A DNA stretch of 64,000 nucleotides from Tetradesmus obliquus (GCA_030272155.1 CP126193.1:1612001-1676000), one strand, 5' to 3'; numbered from the stretch's first letter, positions 22,414-35,700 are shown. Notes: generated by a model not told the origin, from the letters alone. Made by a program: numbers and translations.

Positions 22414-23800
22414 GCCAGCAGGCATGTGACGCTGCTGCCGTGGCGCGTGATGAGCTGCTGGCTGCCGCTGAACATGTCAAAGTGCTGCACGGCGCCTGCA
22501 GTGCTGCCCAGCAGCAGCTGCGTGTCTGTCAGGGCGAGGCAGGTTACGCGGCCACCCTGGAACCACACCATATTGCAAAGGAGTGCATGTGCAGCACAGC
22601 AGTTGATCATCAAGTCAGAAATGGATGGTGCAGCGTGGCATGTGGCATGCGCAGCAGCACGGAGGCGATGCTGCCCCCTTCGCCAAGCAGCTGGCTGCGG
22701 CACTTCAGCAAGCAGCAGGCAAGGCAGTAAGAAAACGTCATGCTGGGGACAGAATAAGCAAGGGGATTGCTGCACACATGTCTTTTGGACAGTGCAGCAC
22801 TACTGCTTTGTTGAGCCACCAGTGGTGCAGCTGCTGTGGGCAGCTTATAGCTGCAGCACGCAGGCACAGCACAACTCACTGGCGTGACGTCGAAGCGCCG
22901 GATCGCTTTGCCCTGGCGCCAGAGGTGCGCCGACTGTGCTGTTGCAGTCACACACAAGCTCACACTCGGCAGCGCCACAGCCACTAACGGCTCAGCATGC
23001 TGCAGCAGCTGCAGCTGGCGGCTTTCCTGCAAGTCCCACACTCGTGCGCTGCAGTCGCTGCTGCCTGTGGCTATGATGTGCTGCAGGGCTGCGATGCAGG
23101 TGACAGGGCCGCGGTGGCCAGCAAGGGTGGCTGAGAGCAGCAGCTTGCCGGAACGCCACTTTGCTGCAGCTGCCCTGCGGATGGTTGAGGTTGGGCATGT
23201 GTGGGAAGAGTTGATGAAGGAAGAGATGTAGTGCCATGTGTGCGACTGCTGTATGTACATGTGTTGAATAGGCGCAGCTGCATGTCGTCAGTGCATTTAG
23301 GCGCCAGGCGCGCACCATGCAGTGCATGAAACACGCAACAGCAGGCTGCTGCCTGCAACCATACCAAGGTGGTGCTCACGGGCAACAAACAGTCTGTTTC
23401 ACTGCTGCGCCTCACACTCACTGCTGCAGGCATGTCTGGCGCCAGTCAACAGCTGCTGCCTGTGGCGAGGTTGAGCCGCCAACAGCAGCTGCACCAGTGA
23501 CGATGCCCAGCTGCACATTTGCAGCTGCATGAGATCGCCACAGCTGCCGCTGCGTTATGAGCTCCGCCCTGCAGACAGATTGCAGGCATACAAGTAGATA
23601 AGTTTAGCAGCTCAAACAGACAGCGAGCTGATGGTGCTTTGCTGCGACGGTTGTGTGGCCACTGCTGCTGCTCTTTGCAGCTTGCCGCTGCCGTGTGGTG
23701 CTGCTCACCATTGCTGGCAAGTACCCTCGGCAGCTGCTAGCGCAGAGGGTGGAAGCAGGCGTAGTACATGCTCCACTAGCACAGCGTTTAGCCTGTCCAT
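20659..23800 (-). CDS. F-box and WD40-repeat protein
   Basis: Five in-phase exons on the minus strand: 23709-23800, 23422-23568, 22880-23174, 22305-22556, 20659-21981 (702 aa). The N-terminus (residues about 7-50) reads as an F-box: VEHVLRLLPPSALAAAEGTCQQW then ITQRQLWR, split by an intron inside the Trp codon. Four or more WD40 blades follow, for example LAGHRGPVTCIAAL...SSDCSARVWDL, ...HGSSVTCLL..., and MAASTGRALWQLPTKYPSRVVAL. The end of the protein (VRCAVFTAAGKVAVGLASGHVCLLRL) closes the propeller. Long polyGln, polySer and polyAla inserts separate the later blades, so some WD units are degenerate. By family logic it would be the substrate receptor of an SCF ubiquitin ligase, with the F-box binding SKP1 and the propeller binding the target; the target is unknown. 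The start at 23800 is chosen because it keeps the F-box in frame. Confidence 0.85.
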
Positions 23801-24447
23801 GCTGCTGCCTGCTGCTGCTACACTGACACTGCTGCAGCTTTTGCAGAGTCACGGTGTGTTCCCTGTTGAAGACCCGTAAAGCAGTCTACTCCAGATCATT
23901 CCGTAAGTTCTGCAGTGCTGATGCGCCGGTAAAGAGTATCCGAGCAACACGGCTCGTTGATCACGGCCAGGGTTTTCACTCGAGCGGGGTTACCTCGGCA
24001 CACAGAAAGACAGGCTCAATGCTGCGGTTTGTGTCGTTGGCGACTTTTAGTTGATCAAACCATCAAGATAGCGGCCTGCAGCAGTTGCAGCTGATGCGGT
24101 TCAGACATCAACAGTCTAAGAAGGTGCAACAGTCTGAGAAGGTGCAAGTGCAGTCCACGTGTAACTCAGCCATGCGCATCAGCAGCTCACTGATGGTGAG
24201 AAAATCCTGCTGCAACAACTGAGAAACAGATGACCCAATCACCATAAAACCCAAGTGAACCACAGCTGCAGGTGTGTATGTCAAAATTTGCAGCCACTGG
24301 CTGGCTGGCAGCCAGCAGACCATGGTGCTGATTGTGCGCACCAGCTCAAACAGATACCAATATAAAATGCAAATTTGACCAAGAGTTGTTGCCGACCTTG
24401 CAAAACTGGCTTGTGCACAGCTTGAAAGCAAGGCTGGCCAAGCAAAG
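23801..24447. other. Intergenic spacer
   Basis: About 650 bases between two minus-strand genes, holding the F-box/WD40 promoter and the 3' UTR of the LRR gene. Nothing coding is seen. Local near-repeats (aacagtctaagaaggtgc / aacagtctgagaaggtgc) lie at 24109-24146. Confidence 0.45.
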
Positions 24448-27031
24448 CTAGTGCCTGCACTGGCTAGCCTGCTGCACTGCCAGCTGTGACAATGCCTGCT
24501 CACTCACAGCAGCACCAGCCACACTCAGCCCTTGCAGCTGCTTGAGCCCTGCTAAGCCCTCAACCCCTGCATCTGTTATCATCGTATCATTCAATGACAG
24601 ATACTTGAGCTGGCGCAGCCGCTGGCCTATCTCAGCCACCGCTGCATCGCTCAGTCCGATGTTTGCGTCTAACACAAGCTCCTGCAGACCCTTCACTTTG
24701 CACACCCCTGATGCCACACCCTCATCAGTCAACCCGCATGCTACAAGTGTCAGATGTGTCAATCCAGTCGCTGCCGCCAGCTGCTGCACAGCTGCCAGGG
24801 TCAAATGCAGATGCTGCTGCTGTTGCTGCTGCCCAACGGGTTCACTGCTGAGTGGTGGCAGCAGGTGTTCGATCCACAGGCTGTGCAGCAGCGGCAAACT
24901 GGCAACAGCGGCTAGGACTGCCGCCATGCCACTACTGTCAGGCTCAAATCCGCTGATGCCAGCGATGCTGCTGCTGTAGCTGCCAGCATTGGTGTCAACA
25001 CTGCTGCATGTGTCACTACAGCTATAGACGCTGCTGCTGTTGCTGGTGATGTCACAGCAGCTGCTGCAGCTGCTGCTACTGCTGCTGCAGCAGCCAATCT
25101 CAGCTGCTGCAGCCTCCCTGCAGTCCGCAGTCTCATCTGCCAGCAGCTGCACCCAGCCCAGCGACAAGTGCCGCAGCTGCAGCAGCTGCCGCAGAACAGC
25201 AGCCACCTGCAAACCAGTGCACCCAAGGGGCCTGCAGTCCAACAGCTGCAAGGCAGTGAGGCAGCATCCCAGCTTTGCCAGCTGCTGTATACTATAACTC
25301 CCCCAACTAACAGCATCAGATGCTAGGCTGGCAACTGGCAGGCAGCACCACGCAGCAGCTGCTGCATCCACACTGCCAGGCTCGGTGTATCCCAGCTGCA
25401 GCTGATTCAGCTTAGGTAGCGCCCGAGCCAGCTGCAGCAGCTGCCCAGCTGGCATGCTGCTGCTGTCCATACTCAGCACCTGCAGCTGCTGCAGCGGCAG
25501 CAGCGGCGCTGCATCCAAGCAGTCGCCCAGCACCAGCCGTGTGAGGCTCTGAGGCAGCACATCACCAGCTTGCAGAGCTAACGGAACATCAGGAAGAGCC
25601 AGGTACCGCTGCGGCGGCTGCAGCAGCTGCAGATCTGACAAGGTAGTGAGGTGGCCTAGTGCCAGCTGCTGCCTGCTTTGCCACTTGGGGGTGACTGCAG
25701 TCAGCAGCAGCTGCTGCAGCTGCCCGCTGCTCGGCAGCTGCTGCAGGTGTGTTACTTCCCGCAGCATGTTGAGCTCTAGGCGGCTGAGGTGGTGCAGCGG
25801 CTGCAGCGCTGGCAGCAGCGACCCCACATCGCGGCCCTGTCAGGGATTGGCAGGCGGCGACATGTGACAGCACGGAGTCAAGGAGGGCAAAGGAGAGGGG
25901 AAGTGCTGCTTGCAGCACACAATGCTAGAGTGTAGTGTCTGTTAGTCCACCGGCGCTTGCATGCAAAGCATGGACAGCACATAGCTGTCCTTTTGCTGGC
26001 ACTTGCGCATCTGACATCCCGCACCACAACGTGCATGCGGCAGTGCGTTAAGGAACTGCTGCTAAAGGTTACAACCTTTACATGCGCATGAGGCCCTCCT
26101 AGATGGCTTTCTACTTGCGCCTTGCTGCATACGAATGAAACAGAGCTCGCAAACCCCCACAACACAACACGAAGCTATTGCATGCTGCATCAGTGCTGCA
26201 CCCACCTGTATCTTCAGCGTGCGCAGGTTTGTCAGCCGCGACAGTACACTCATCACACCTGCTGCCGGCTCATACTCCTGCTGGAAGCATAACCCCAAGC
26301 TGGTCAAGTGGCGGCACGGCAGCACCGCCAGAATCGCACCCGATGTTGGGCAGCTGCTGCTGTAGCGCTGCAGCTGCAGGCCAGCTGGCGATGCTGCAGC
26401 CTGTTGCAGCGCTGTTGCAATGGCTTTCTGGGACTCTAGCAGGGTGCTGCGGGGCTCTGGGGGCATGGCCCAGGATAGGGAGCCTACTAAGTTGCTGTGG
26501 GAGGACACCCAGGCTGCAAAGGCCATGGCTGTTTCGAGTGTGACTGCCTTGCAATCGAGGGACAGCTGGTGCGCGCAGAAGTCCTCAACCTGGCAGCACG
26601 AGCAGCAACGCAGCGTAAAAATAAGACGAGCTTTGCGTTGCCGTTGAGCTGCGGTATATAGCACCAGGTGTTGATGCAAGCGTAGGGACGTTCAGCGCAT
26701 GCGAGGCAACATGGCTGGAGATGCGACAGCCACTGCGCCTGTGAACAGGCTGCGCTGCAGGTACAGGCGATTGATGCTAACAGCTCGTGCAACGCACCGT
26801 CTTGAATCTCTAGCATGTTCACATTTGATTTGTGTTGCATATGTCTATACAGCACGAACACGCTCTGCAGGTGTGCAGGCAGCACCTGCAAGCACATGAG
26901 CAGCAGGATGCAGCGCTGTGGTTCAGGCTGGTGGCGCTCACCTCGTCTTGCAGGCCCCTGCTGGTGCACAAGAGCCTGCAAACAACGTTCTGCTCGCCGT
27001 TGACGCTAGGATGCTGGAGTGCAATCTCCAT
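24448..27031 (-). CDS. Leucine-rich-repeat protein of algal F-box/LRR type
   Basis: Three phase-0 exons on the minus strand: 26942-27031, 26206-26589, 24448-25836 (620 aa). The N-terminal segment (HPSVNGEQNVVCRLLCTSRG followed by HQLSLDC and a FAAWVSSHSNLVGSL helix) resembles the start of large algal LRR families in which a degenerate F-box precedes the repeats. The rest consists of LRRs: LxxLxLxxL units such as LSRLELNML, LTRLVLGDC, LNQLQLGY, LRHLSLGWV, then a C-terminal set of the AMN1/cysteine-containing type (LTHLTLVACGLTDEGV, LQELVLDANIGLSDAAV, LKYLSLNDTMITDAGV). A Ser/Cys low-complexity insert interrupts the repeats. Likely a protein-interaction scaffold or SCF receptor; the F-box itself is weak. 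The ATG at 27031 is the first Met after an upstream in-frame stop. Confidence 0.78.
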
Positions 27032-27546
27032 ACCCAATGCTGTGCCGTCTCGGGCATGTGCAGCATCAGCAGCAGTAGGTTCAGGCTCCTCTCCTAGCGC
27101 CTAAGTACTGCTTGAAAGCCACATATAACGGGTTTAGAATGCTTAAGAACGTCCTGTTTCACGCCGTGTCGCTGATGCTGTTCAAGCGGCGTTTCGCAAG
27201 TCCCGGTGCATGTCGCAGGCGCGATCTCTGTTGGGTAACATTCACCGGCAACAAAACTCGTAGGATAAAGCGTATCGATGTGAATAATCGATTGTGCGTT
27301 CCTGATCGATGTCATAACTGCTGGGTCTCTGCCGGTGGCACTCAGGTGGCACCCTGACAGGTGTCCACTACTCTGACGCCGCCTTGGGCTTCCGACAAAA
27401 TGACAACAGCAATACGCCATAGAATTGAGATACTCTGCAGGCGCTGATGTATAAATTGTGCGTCGAGGCATGCTCGGTGAACCTCCCAACTCTGGACCTT
27501 GGCATTTCGTAGACACAATGGCTGTGCTCATCATGCATTACCTGCC
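27032..27546. other. Intergenic spacer
   Basis: About 515 bases between the LRR gene start and the PIG-M stop, both on the minus strand: LRR promoter plus PIG-M 3' UTR. No coding segment recognised. Confidence 0.45.
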
Positions 27547-29947
27547 TCAATCTACTCTGACCTTGCCCCCACAACCCGCTGCTTCACAACCAGCAGGCCC
27601 GCACAGCCGTGCACACCCCAGCAGCACCCACATGAACGCTGCATTAGCCACCAGAAACAGCGCCCCTGCCCACCATAGCGCCAGGTGTACTGCAGCACCC
27701 TCAAACTCAAGCGTATAACCCCAAAACAACCAGTGCAGCTGTGCAGCTACCCACACAGCACCTGCTGCCTGCAGGGCCTTAGGCAGCGGCCAAGGCATGC
27801 GCTGCAACGCCACTGGCAGTAAGCTGTAGTACCAGACAAAGTACTGTGCGGTGCACACCTTGTTGAAAGCTACAAACGCCATTGTCTGCAGCAGCCAGCA
27901 CAGCGGCTGGTTGCGGTGCAGAGCAACAGCCAGTACCAGCAGCAGCACGGCCTGTGGTATGATTGCCAGCCTGCCTGCATCCACAGCAGGCAGTGAAGCC
28001 AGCAGCTGTCCTAGCTGCTGCCAAGCTGACGCAAACCCTGCTGTTGCTGCCGCTGCTACTGATGACGGCAGCAGCTGCTGCAGCACTGCCACAGCAGCTA
28101 CAATGCCGCTGCCGCTGCTGCTGCTGCCACTACCTGCACCACCTATCATCACATCACCAACCTCCCTAGCTGCTGCTGCTGCTGCAGTGGGATCCAGTCC
28201 TGTGCCAGTTGCTGCTGCTGCTGCTGTAGTCCCCGGCCATTGCATGAACTGCAGGTAAACAGGGTAGTAATACATAGAGAAGCTGTGCCTGGGGTCCTTG
28301 CGCACCATATGGTGCAGGAAAGCCTCTTGCAGGAAACCCTGGCCATACAGCCAGTAAAACCCTAAGCCCAGCAGCAAAAACACAGCAGCAGCAGGGCACC
28401 CAAACGCAAGGCCCTGCTGCACCACTGCCAGCAGCCAGGCAGTGAAACCTTGCTGCTGGTGCGGCCTGGCTCTGCTGTTGCTGCTGGTGCTGCTGCTGCC
28501 GGTGCGCTGCAGTAGCAAGTGATGCGGCAACACACAACAGGTGTGTAAAGACAATGCTTTGAAATTACTGTGGTGGGCGGCAGGAGGGAAGGGGAATAGG
28601 CAGCAAGGCGGGGTGTAGCGATACAACACACCATCTGCTTTGCTTCTCCCATGCCAGTGCCAAACAAGTGTAAAGCTGCTGTTCTTGTTGCTGATGAGCT
28701 CAATTGTATTGCTGCGTGCACACGTATGTTGTATGGAGTCCAGGCACGATGCCAAACCTTACTGGGGACACTGCAGTGCAGCTATGATCGTCAACGCATC
28801 AAGCAGCATCAACAATCGCTGAACACAGCTGGTGCGCTGTGGCGGTTCTGCATGCACGACTGTTAGGCGGATATGCCCTCACCTGCACTTGTGCACTTCC
28901 CTTGTGCTTCTCCTCCTGCTGCTGCTGCTGCTGCTGCCTCTGCTGCTGCAGCTGCCGGTGTGCCAGATACAGCACGATGGCAGGCGCGTACACAATCGGG
29001 TAGATCCGAAAGTGCACCGCCAACCCATACAGCAGCGCCGGCAGCAGGCTCTGCCCCTGCATTAGCAGCAGCAGCACTGCCAGCAGCAGCACTGTGGCCA
29101 GCGAATCGCAGCTGCCTCGGGTGCTGATGGTGACTGTGAAGGGGTTGTACAGCCACAGCACGATGCTCCAAAAGCAGCGAGCCTGTGAGGCTTGCTGCAG
29201 CTGCCCTATGCGCCAGATCTGCCATGCAGCCAGAATGTCAGCGCCTGCAAACAGCAGCTGCTCGCAACAGCAGAAGCCGGAAAAGCACCGGAGAAACAGA
29301 GCAGGAGGCGTCATAACAGCAGGAGTGGGTGGCAGAGGCGGAGGTTAGCAGCACTCGAGTAACCCTTCCAGATATAGCAAAGTTTGACTATTACAGCACT
29401 TGCATAACTGGCGCGCTGCTGTTGTTGATGTGTCCAGAAAGCAGCAAACTCTGACAGGGCCAGTGCGTGCATGACGCTGCTGAAATGGGCGCCTCTGCAA
29501 GCACAGGGGTTGCACCTGCTGACAGATTGCTTTGCCAGGCAGGCTGCACAAGACGCACGGCAACAGGAAGTACTGGTTAAATGCCCAGCAAAACAAACAA
29601 GCAACCCTCTGCTGCTGACATCCACAATCACTAGTAATAGTACACAGCACTACTACATAAGCATGGTCTGATCTAGAAGCTCTTATTGCTGTTGCCTTGC
29701 GCACCTTGCCCCACAACCAGCACAGCAGTACATTTGGCAGCAGCAGGTACGCCAGCAGCGGGCTGTAGCGGTACGTGCTGCGCAGGAAGGGTGACTGGCC
29801 CTGGCTGACAAACCTTGCTGCATCAGTAAACACGCTGTAGTCTATATCTGTGTACTTGACAGGTAGTAGGCGATCCTGCAGCTCTCCATAGCCAATTAAG
29901 GCAAGGCGCAGCACAACGCTGATCAGCAGCAGTGTCTTTATTTGCAT
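27547..29947 (-). CDS. PIGM: GPI mannosyltransferase 1 (PIG-M)
   Basis: Three phase-0 exons on the minus strand: 29705-29947, 28883-29257, 27547-28506 (525 aa; animal PIG-M is about 420). The enzyme adds the first alpha-1,4-mannose to the GPI-anchor precursor in the ER lumen, using dolichol-phosphate-mannose (GT50 family). Visible signatures are the luminal DxD-type motif YTDIDYxVFTDAA at residues 32-44 just after the first membrane helix, [14 protein letters not shown], the [15 protein letters not shown] segment and [16 protein letters not shown], then [14 protein letters not shown] and the Gln/Trp/Tyr-rich C-terminal helices ([16 protein letters not shown]). About ten hydrophobic segments fit a polytopic ER protein. 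The extra length comes from Gln-, Ser- and Ala-rich inserts encoded by CAG repeats. It shares a 430-base divergent promoter with the next gene. Confidence 0.95.
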
Positions 29948-30377
29948 ACTGCTACTGCTCTTGCTGATGCTGCAGATGCAGGCATTGAAAGGGGAAAGGA
30001 AACGTGTGCTGTCTGCAGTGATGAGGCTATCCGGTCGCTGTGTAAGAGAGCAGAAGCCTGGTTGTCATCCAAAAAGTAACAGGGTCTGTTGCTGTGTCAG
30101 TTGTGGTTCTGTTGTGCTGTGGGACTGGCGCGTGTAGCCATAGTGATAGGTCTGCCGTATCACTTGTCGATAGACGTCGAGGCTGAACGCTTTGAACAGT
30201 GATAGGCAGATCTGCGTTGTTTTACCCGCTGCACCCCTCCCCCCCCCCAGACCTATCTTGACCAGCCACAACGCATCAGTGTTCTAAACTGGCGCTCACC
30301 GTTGTAAATCGTTTCACGAGCTCTATCGCGGCAGTTTTGCCTGCCGCACTGCTCAAACCTAGGCAGTACAGGACACA
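29948..30377. promoter_or_regulatory. Shared divergent promoter region
   Basis: 430 bases lie between the start codons of PIG-M (minus) and the DnaJ-type zinc-finger gene (plus), so both promoters and 5' UTRs must be here. A C9 homopolymer run at about 30240-30248 is the most obvious feature. I see no clear TATA box. Confidence 0.5.
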
Positions 30378-31478
30378 ATGGCTGCAAGGGCTGCCCTGGG
30401 TCGTGCCTTTGTAGCATCTGGCGCCACTTTGCTGGGCTTGGGAGCTGCCACAATGGTTGTGAGCTCTATTAGCATGGGAATAGCTCGCGTGGTTGTCACG
30501 CAGGGAAAGGTGCGTGGCAGAGGCAGCAGCAGCAGCAATGGCAGCAGCAGCAGCAGCAGCAGCAGCTGTTGCATATACATATATATACATATACATATAT
30601 ATACATATATACATATACATATATATGCTTTGTCAGCAGCATGGAATGGCGCGCATCTGTTTGCACATATTTGATTGGTGCGGCTGTTGCGGCTGTTCTG
30701 CATGTGCAGAAGAAGACAGCAGTGGCGTGCTGCGTCTGTCATGGCAACAAGAAGGTCAAGTGTGATGTGTGCGCAGGTGAGAACTGGCACGATGATAGCG
30801 TATGCTACGTGACCATATAAAGCCATGCCGCGTATTGTGGCTCAAGTTAGTGTTTGCTGCCGTGCCATCCTGGTGCTGGTTAGGAGCAGCAGGCTGCACT
30901 CGTGCTTGTCAGTTTGACACCTGCGGTATGAGCCGTCAGTGCTGCCGCAGCCATCCGGCTGGCTCACACTGCAGCAGCCATTGGCAGCAACAGCCCTCGA
31001 CAACTGTCACTTGCAGTCCGTAGTTCTGCAGACGCTCTGCTGCAGTTGACAGGCAGCAGGAGATGACGATGCCGCCGGGGTCTATCAAAGCAGCCGATGC
31101 ATGCGAAACACACACCCTTCTCTAGACACCAGCGCCTGATTTCACATGCGCAGTGCGTGTCATTGCTGAATACCAGCATCACGCTGTTGCACACCTGGAA
31201 CACAATGTCAAACGACAACCATACACAGTAAATGCATGGTCACACACCTTCAAGCAATGCTGGACCAGGAGACCCCCGCCAACACTTATGTGTGTATGAG
31301 TGTGGCTGCTGCAGGTGAGAAGGCCATCCGCTACCACCCCTTCAAGGCCCTGCCGGTCAACAGCAGCCGCATGCCGCTGACAGCATGCGCCATGTGTGGC
31401 GCCAGTGGCGAGCAGACCTGCCTCAACTGCCTGGGGGAGGGCACAGTCAGCCCTGCACACCCGCGGCTGAAGCCAGCC

Positions 31479-31513
<35 letters not shown>

Positions 31514-31571
31514 TGGAGCAGAGGCTGGAGGAGCGGTAGGGCTGGGTGCTATCGTGCCGCCGACAGCGTGA
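30378..31571 (+). CDS. Small membrane-anchored DnaJ-type zinc-finger protein
   Basis: Three exons: 30378-30509, 30710-30776, 31315-31571 (151 aa). The first exon encodes a hydrophobic segment (about residues 12-40, GATLLGLGAATMVV...) that is either a membrane anchor or part of an organelle-targeting signal. Exons 2 and 3 carry paired CxxC motifs of the DnaJ cysteine-rich kind: CCVCHGNKKVKCDVC and later CAMCGASGEQTCLNCLGEG, which would bind zinc. There is no J domain, so it resembles plant BSD2-like chaperones or thiol-disulfide factors of plastids and mitochondria. The C-terminus is an Ala/Gly-rich run. Function inferred from the zinc-finger pattern only. Confidence 0.78.
30571..30628. repeat. 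TA/CATA microsatellite
   Basis: An alternating (catata/tatata)n run of about 58 bases inside intron 1 of the zinc-finger gene, directly after a (CAG)n tract. It is locally very AT-rich against the GC-rich background. Confidence 0.9.
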
Positions 31572-32736
31572 GACAGACAATCCCATTATCATGTGTCTTG
31601 AATCCTGTACTTCCTCGCCTCCTCCCTGCAAGGGTGTGCCACCGCTTGCAAGCTGCTTGGCGTGGAGTATGCAGCGCTCGTATGCGGCAGCCTGACCTGT
31701 CACTGGCTTGACAGGCAAGCCAGTTGCCGCCCGTGCAGCCATCTGCTGCATTTTTGCGCGGCAGCTAGCCAGCTGTCTTGTGGCGGCATCCATACGGGCA
31801 GCATCCTGGCACACATGTATACAGAGAAGCCCCTGCGGCAGCTGTGTCATTACTGTTGCCATCACCACGGGCTCCTGCAGCTGCGCGCAGCAGCTCTTGC
31901 ATTGCTGTTGCCAATGGCGCCCTCCGCATTGCAGCATGCTGCTGAAAGATTGCAGTGGATGTGGAAGTGGAAAGGAGCTGCACAGTCTGGCAAATTGTGT
32001 GGCTTGCTCATCTGCTGTGAACCCACAGCACTCAAGTTGACAAGTTACAGTCATGAGCGCCACCCAGTGGGTGTACATCCCGGGGGTCGAGCATTTTTTG
32101 ACAGGCAGCACTGGTGAAGGCTGTTGGTCGCACAGCTGAGTTGTCAGTCAGCACTGTTGCATGGCTGGGCGGCAGGTGCTGCAGTCTGCATGGCCTACTC
32201 TTAGTTTGTGACGCTGCCCAACCTGGAACATATCTAGCTAGAACTACAGTTCTTCAAGCTAGGCCTGCCATTGTCGGCCCTTTCCAGTGGTGCTGCTGAG
32301 CTGTAGAGAACGATTCGAACTGATTTATGTGCGCTGGAGGACTTTTTGGTTGCGCGTATACTGGCAGAGTGGCATGAATCGCGGGGCGTTCAACGGTTGG
32401 CTGTCTTCTCACCACGAACATCACGCACCTCTGTGAATCTGCGTCTAACGCACCCATATAGGTTGGTAACATTTCTAATAACTCCATAAGCAGTCATCAT
32501 CCTTGATAAGAGGGGCTGCATTGTCTTTGGCGCCATTACGTGATTGACGCATCGGCGTAGCTCTACACAACAGTCCTGTTACTGGGCAATGTCGAGCACT
32601 GGCACAGTCTGTTGCCCAGACGCTTTCCTAAAAGAAGCTTTTTGTGCTTTTCGCCCAGTGTGCATGTGTGCGCCTGCACGAGGTCAGCCAGGTTAGGGTT
32701 GTTGGGAGTGCTGCCTTAGTGGCAGGCCAATGGAAC
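31572..32736. other. Intergenic region
   Basis: About 1.17 kb between two plus-strand genes. It holds the 3' UTR of the zinc-finger gene and the promoter of the following membrane-protein gene. No exon-like sequence found. Confidence 0.45.
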
Positions 32737-35700
32737 ATGCAGCGAATTCAGCGCCAGACAGCCCACGTGACACATGCATCTACATGCATTCCTTCGAACG
32801 CATTGAGCAGGATTCTACCCCGTCCAGTCAGGCTTAGCAGTAGCAGCAGCACATGTGCACATGCAGCGCTACAGGATGCAATTGGAGGAGGAGAAGATAA
32901 ACAAGGCAGCACCAGCAGCATCAACAGCAGCAGGCATGGCACAATCACGAAGATCCTTGCAGCCAACTCTGTTGTGCCAGCTCTCATTCTGGCAGTGCAG
33001 CCGCTCATGGCAGGTGGTGCTGGTGGAGCAGCGGCTGTTGTTGACTGGCAGGTGGGTGGCTGCAAAGTATGTTACACAGAGATGCACACACTCCTGCAAT
33101 AAGTGTGCCACGTTTGTAGTGAGCCTATGTTTCTCTCACTCCTGACACTCAGGAGTGAGTGAACCAAGTTGCTGCATACGTGTGAGTGGGGCGTGGAGGA
33201 GGGGGGGGGGGTAACCCAAGTTGCCAGCCAATGGTGGTTGGAGCACCTGTGCGCTGTACAGCCGGCATCATGCAACCCAGCCTGCTGCAATCCCACCACC
33301 CTCCTCCGCAATTCAACTCAAATATGAGATACAATGAGATACAGTTGAAGTATCTGGACGCTTGGTGGTAGCAGCTGCCCAACGGTTGACCATACTGTGA
33401 ATGCTCCTGCAGGGCCCTCTGCGTGACATGTTCAGCTTCACGGTGCTGCTGTCAGTCTTCATCGGCTGCGAGCCTGGCGCCGCTGCTGCCGCTGCAGTGT
33501 CAGCCGCAGGCGCAGGCCTGGCACTGGTAAGTCCCGCTGCAGCAGTGATGGATTGGAGCTGCTACTGTCACACTCAACACACGCTGCCAGCCAGGCAGTG
33601 CTCAACCATACAACTTGAGGTTACGGCTTGGTGGCATGAAGCGCACGGTTCAGTGACTGATAAGCTGCCTTGCAGCTTCAAGTTATAGAGCAGAACTTCA
33701 GAAGGCGCAGGTCCCTGTGGGGCAATGCCAATGCACAACAGCTACATTTTGGCAGATCTTGCATCAGGCTGTGCTCAACAGCAGTGGCTGGCAATGATGC
33801 AGGCGTTGCAGCATGACCTGCTACTGCACAACCCACTGATTGATCACTTGTGATGCAGGCACCAGCGTGCAAGCTTGCTTGCTGCCGTTGTGGTGCTGCT
33901 GCTGCCCCATAGCACCTGCCCAACACAGAACATGTGCTTTTGTTTGCTGTGCACGCAGTTTGCCGGCCCAGCTGCACCCCCTGGGGTGGCCTGCTGCACT
34001 GCAGCAGCTCTGGCGGCAGCCGCCATAACTGTGCTGGCTACAGCATGCCAATCTGCCAAAGGCAGCAGCAGCAGCAGCAGCAGCAGCAGTGGTGACAGAG
34101 CTCGCCTTTTCAAGTGGCAGCCCATGCTCATCTTGCAGAGAGTGCAGCGAGCGCTGGGAGTACTGGGTGGTGGCTTGCTGGCTCAAGTGAGTGGGGGTTG
34201 GGCGTGAATGAATGAATGAGGTACGCCTGGTGTGTTCACATTCAACGCCCGCGTAAGTTAAGGAAGGGGACGTGTGTGGCAACAAGAGTACCCCATGCAC
34301 CTCCACGCCTCCTACCATTGGGTGGGCGTACAAGGTGCTGAGTGCGCAGGGTGCCATCTATGTGGTTGCCCAAGTTGGTGGCAATCTCGGCATGTTGAAG
34401 CCTTTCAAAGTTGCTGTTGCTGAACCTTCAGGGTGGTAGTTGCACATGTGAACAACGCGACAGCATGATACTAGCAGGCAGCCTTGGCCAGTGCAGAGCA
34501 TTTGCACACGTATAGCTGCCAACAGCTGCTCCGACAAGCCGTTAAACACATGCCACGCTGTCATTTTACATGCCACACTTGGCTGCCTTCAAGTGCTATT
34601 GGCATCTACTAGATGTAGCACATGGTGTGAAGCAGCCTCAGTAGCAGCAGCAGCATCCACGTCACCCTGACATGCTCGTATGCGCTGCTCTGTGCTGGCC
34701 CTGCTGTGCTGCCCACAGTACTTCTGCAGCATTGGCGACAGCTCAGCTGCAGCAGCAGCAGCAGGCGTGCAGTGGCTAGTGCCAGCTGCTGCAGGTGCTG
34801 CGGCTGTGCTGTTGGCTGCGCGGCTGGTGGCAGCATCAGGAAACAAGCAGCTGCAGATGCTGTGGGCTGACTGGCCGGCCTGGTCAGCAACGCTGCTCCT
34901 GATACTGCAGCCGCTGCAGCTGCTGGTGGGTGTGCAGTAGACGCACAGGGTGACTGCAGTGCGTCTTCGAGTTTTTTCTTTATTCTGCATCGATATTGTT
35001 TTGCTGCCGCATTGGAATTTGAGTGCTGTGGTGGCCAAGCTTCATTTTACATGCAAGCACCCTCCTCATGATGTCGCTTACAGACGATGCAGTTGGCGGT
35101 GCCGCACTGTACCACTGTCGTGTCGTTTGAGCTTCACACAACCAAACAATGGGTTGCGCCTCTTCAGGCTGTGCACCTGTTACTGTAATGCCAACTGTTG
35201 GCAGATCTCCTGTCTTTGGTCAATGCCGAGCCGTCTTCTCTACCGTCTTCGCGCTGCAGGTGGAGTCCTCCTTCCAGCCCTTGCAAGCCCTGCCAGGCGT
35301 GTCTGCCAGCCAGCAGCTGCTGCTGCTGCTGTCCAGTGGCCTGATGGTGCCGCGTGCACTGCTGCAATGCGAGCTCATGTGGTTCACAGGCACAGCCAGG
35401 TGGGCTGCCCTCCACCTGACTGTCACTTTTTTGTTACTTTGCCACTCACAGGGGGCTGTCTGCAACAACACCGTGATGCTGTCATGTGTGCTGTGTTTCT
35501 TTGCAACATTTAACATATATGGCATGCTGCTGCAAGTCACCAACTGTGCACCTATCTGTCAGAAAGTGCTTCCTGTGCAGTACGAACGAGTGGTGTTGGT
35601 GTACGGTTGAACCAACTATTGTTACACCACTGCTGCTGCTGCTGCTGCTGCCGCAGCGCTGCCTCGCTGGCTGCGGGGCAGCTGGCAGTGCTGGCTGTCC

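Noticed and set aside
31179-32111. 310-codon minus-strand frame
   Set aside because: It overlaps exon 3 of the plus-strand zinc-finger gene and includes the antisense of its polyAla tract; no domain.
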